6,622 bases of DNA from Legionellaceae bacterium (GTDB lineage Bacteria; Pseudomonadota; Gammaproteobacteria; Legionellales; Legionellaceae). The notes beneath the pieces are model-generated. The model made no database searches. It worked only from the letters and a program-made list of their open reading frames with translations, and was not told where the DNA came from. Made by a program: the position numbers and the translations under genes. Numbering within the stretch: position 1 is the first letter of the stretch; each line of letters begins with the position of its first letter. The DNA is taken from the NCBI GenBank assembly GCA_023266075.1, contig JAHFRX010000081.1, forward strand, positions 1-6,622, in the 5' to 3' direction. Shown here one piece after another: positions 6,421 to 6,622 of the stretch.

Positions 6421-6622
6421 GCTTTACTCCTATCAAAACGCGCCCATAGGTTATCCGCACACGCTTGCGCTTCTTCAATAATATGGTCTTCATTCACCGT
6501 AAGCACGCGCCCCCCTTCAACTAAAATACGCCCATCCACCATCACCATTTCAACATCACTGGCATGTGCATGATAAATCAATGTGCTGACAGGATCAGTC
6601 ACAGGACAAAGACCTAAGCGTC
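6414..6622 (-). CDS. Partial amidohydrolase / metal-dependent deaminase (C-terminal end)
   Basis: Only the last 68 residues and the stop are in the window; the frame is open to the right edge, so the start and catalytic metal site are missing. The piece shows the closing composite beta-domain of the cytosine deaminase / ATZ-TRZ branch of the amidohydrolase superfamily: a DPVSTLIYHAHASDVEMVMV stretch, then VDGRILVEGGRVLTVNED, then an amphipathic helix (HIIEEAQACADNLWARF). This dV-x-x-V-x-VDGR-x-V-x-x-G pattern is characteristic of that group, which includes methylthioadenosine/S-adenosylhomocysteine deaminases, guanine deaminase and chlorohydrolases. The substrate cannot be decided without the N-terminal part. 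The GTG at 6602 is internal, since the domain continues upstream of it (RLGLCPVTDP). The TAA stop overlaps the GST start by 7 nt (ATGCTAA). Confidence 0.85.
   Translation of the reverse strand, partial: RLGLCPVTDPVSTLIYHAHASDVEMVMVDGRILVEGGRVLTVNEDHIIEEAQACADNLWARFDRSKAC

Larger units (their letters stand above)
1..6622 (-). other. Single overlapping operon, eight genes, promoter outside the window
   Basis: All genes point the same way. Junctions from right to left are: 7-nt overlap (amidohydrolase/GST), 1-nt TGATG (GST/hydrolase), 1-nt TGATG (hydrolase/aminotransferase), 7-nt overlap (aminotransferase/cysQ), 14-nt overlap (cysQ/cysD), 1-nt TGATG (cysD/cysNC) and a 9-nt gap (cysNC/membrane protein). 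There is no room for a separate promoter or a hairpin terminator between genes, although a promoter inside a coding region cannot be excluded. Co-transcription is an inference from this spacing. Confidence 0.75.

Noticed and set aside
6414..6602. Independent 62-residue small protein starting at GTG 6602
   Set aside because: The frame continues without a stop to the window edge, and the sequence matches the C-terminal end of amidohydrolases, so it is a fragment of a larger gene.
1..6622. Insertion sequences, CRISPR arrays, tRNA/rRNA, riboswitches and terminators
   Set aside because: None were seen: coding sequence fills the window, the longest non-coding gap is about 9 nt, and no repeat arrays, inverted-repeat ends or transposase motifs were noticed by eye.

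Overview
The window is a tightly packed, one-direction (minus strand) gene block from a bacterium, probably a gammaproteobacterium. That placement is an inference from protein style, a modest G+C content judged by eye, and E. coli-type cysD/cysN/cysQ genes. The proteins are clearly diverged from the E. coli versions. Nothing here fixes the genus.

In the direction of transcription (right to left) the genes are: the C-terminal end of a metal-dependent amidohydrolase (cut by the right edge); a glutathione S-transferase-like protein; an alpha/beta hydrolase of the SERHL/MEST-like type; a HisC-family PLP aminotransferase; CysQ (PAP phosphatase); CysD (ATP sulfurylase small subunit); a fused CysN-CysC protein (ATP sulfurylase GTPase subunit plus APS kinase); and the start of a membrane protein that runs off the left edge. 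The membrane protein begins with GTG and I do not recognise it. There is no intergenic stretch longer than about 10 bases. Six of the seven junctions overlap: two by 7 nt, three by the 1-nt TGATG arrangement, and one by 14 nt. The seventh is a 9-nt gap. No internal promoter or terminator is apparent, so the block is best read as one translationally coupled operon whose promoter lies to the right of the window.

Functionally, cysD and cysNC turn sulfate and ATP into APS and then PAPS. cysQ removes PAP, the by-product of PAPS use. No PAPS/APS reductase or sulfite reductase is visible, so the trio fits PAPS supply for sulfonation at least as well as cysteine synthesis. A sulfotransferase or the reductases could lie outside the window. 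The upstream aminotransferase, hydrolase, GST and amidohydrolase are generic small-molecule enzymes. Their overlap with the sulfate genes suggests co-expression, but no joint pathway can be proved from this sequence.
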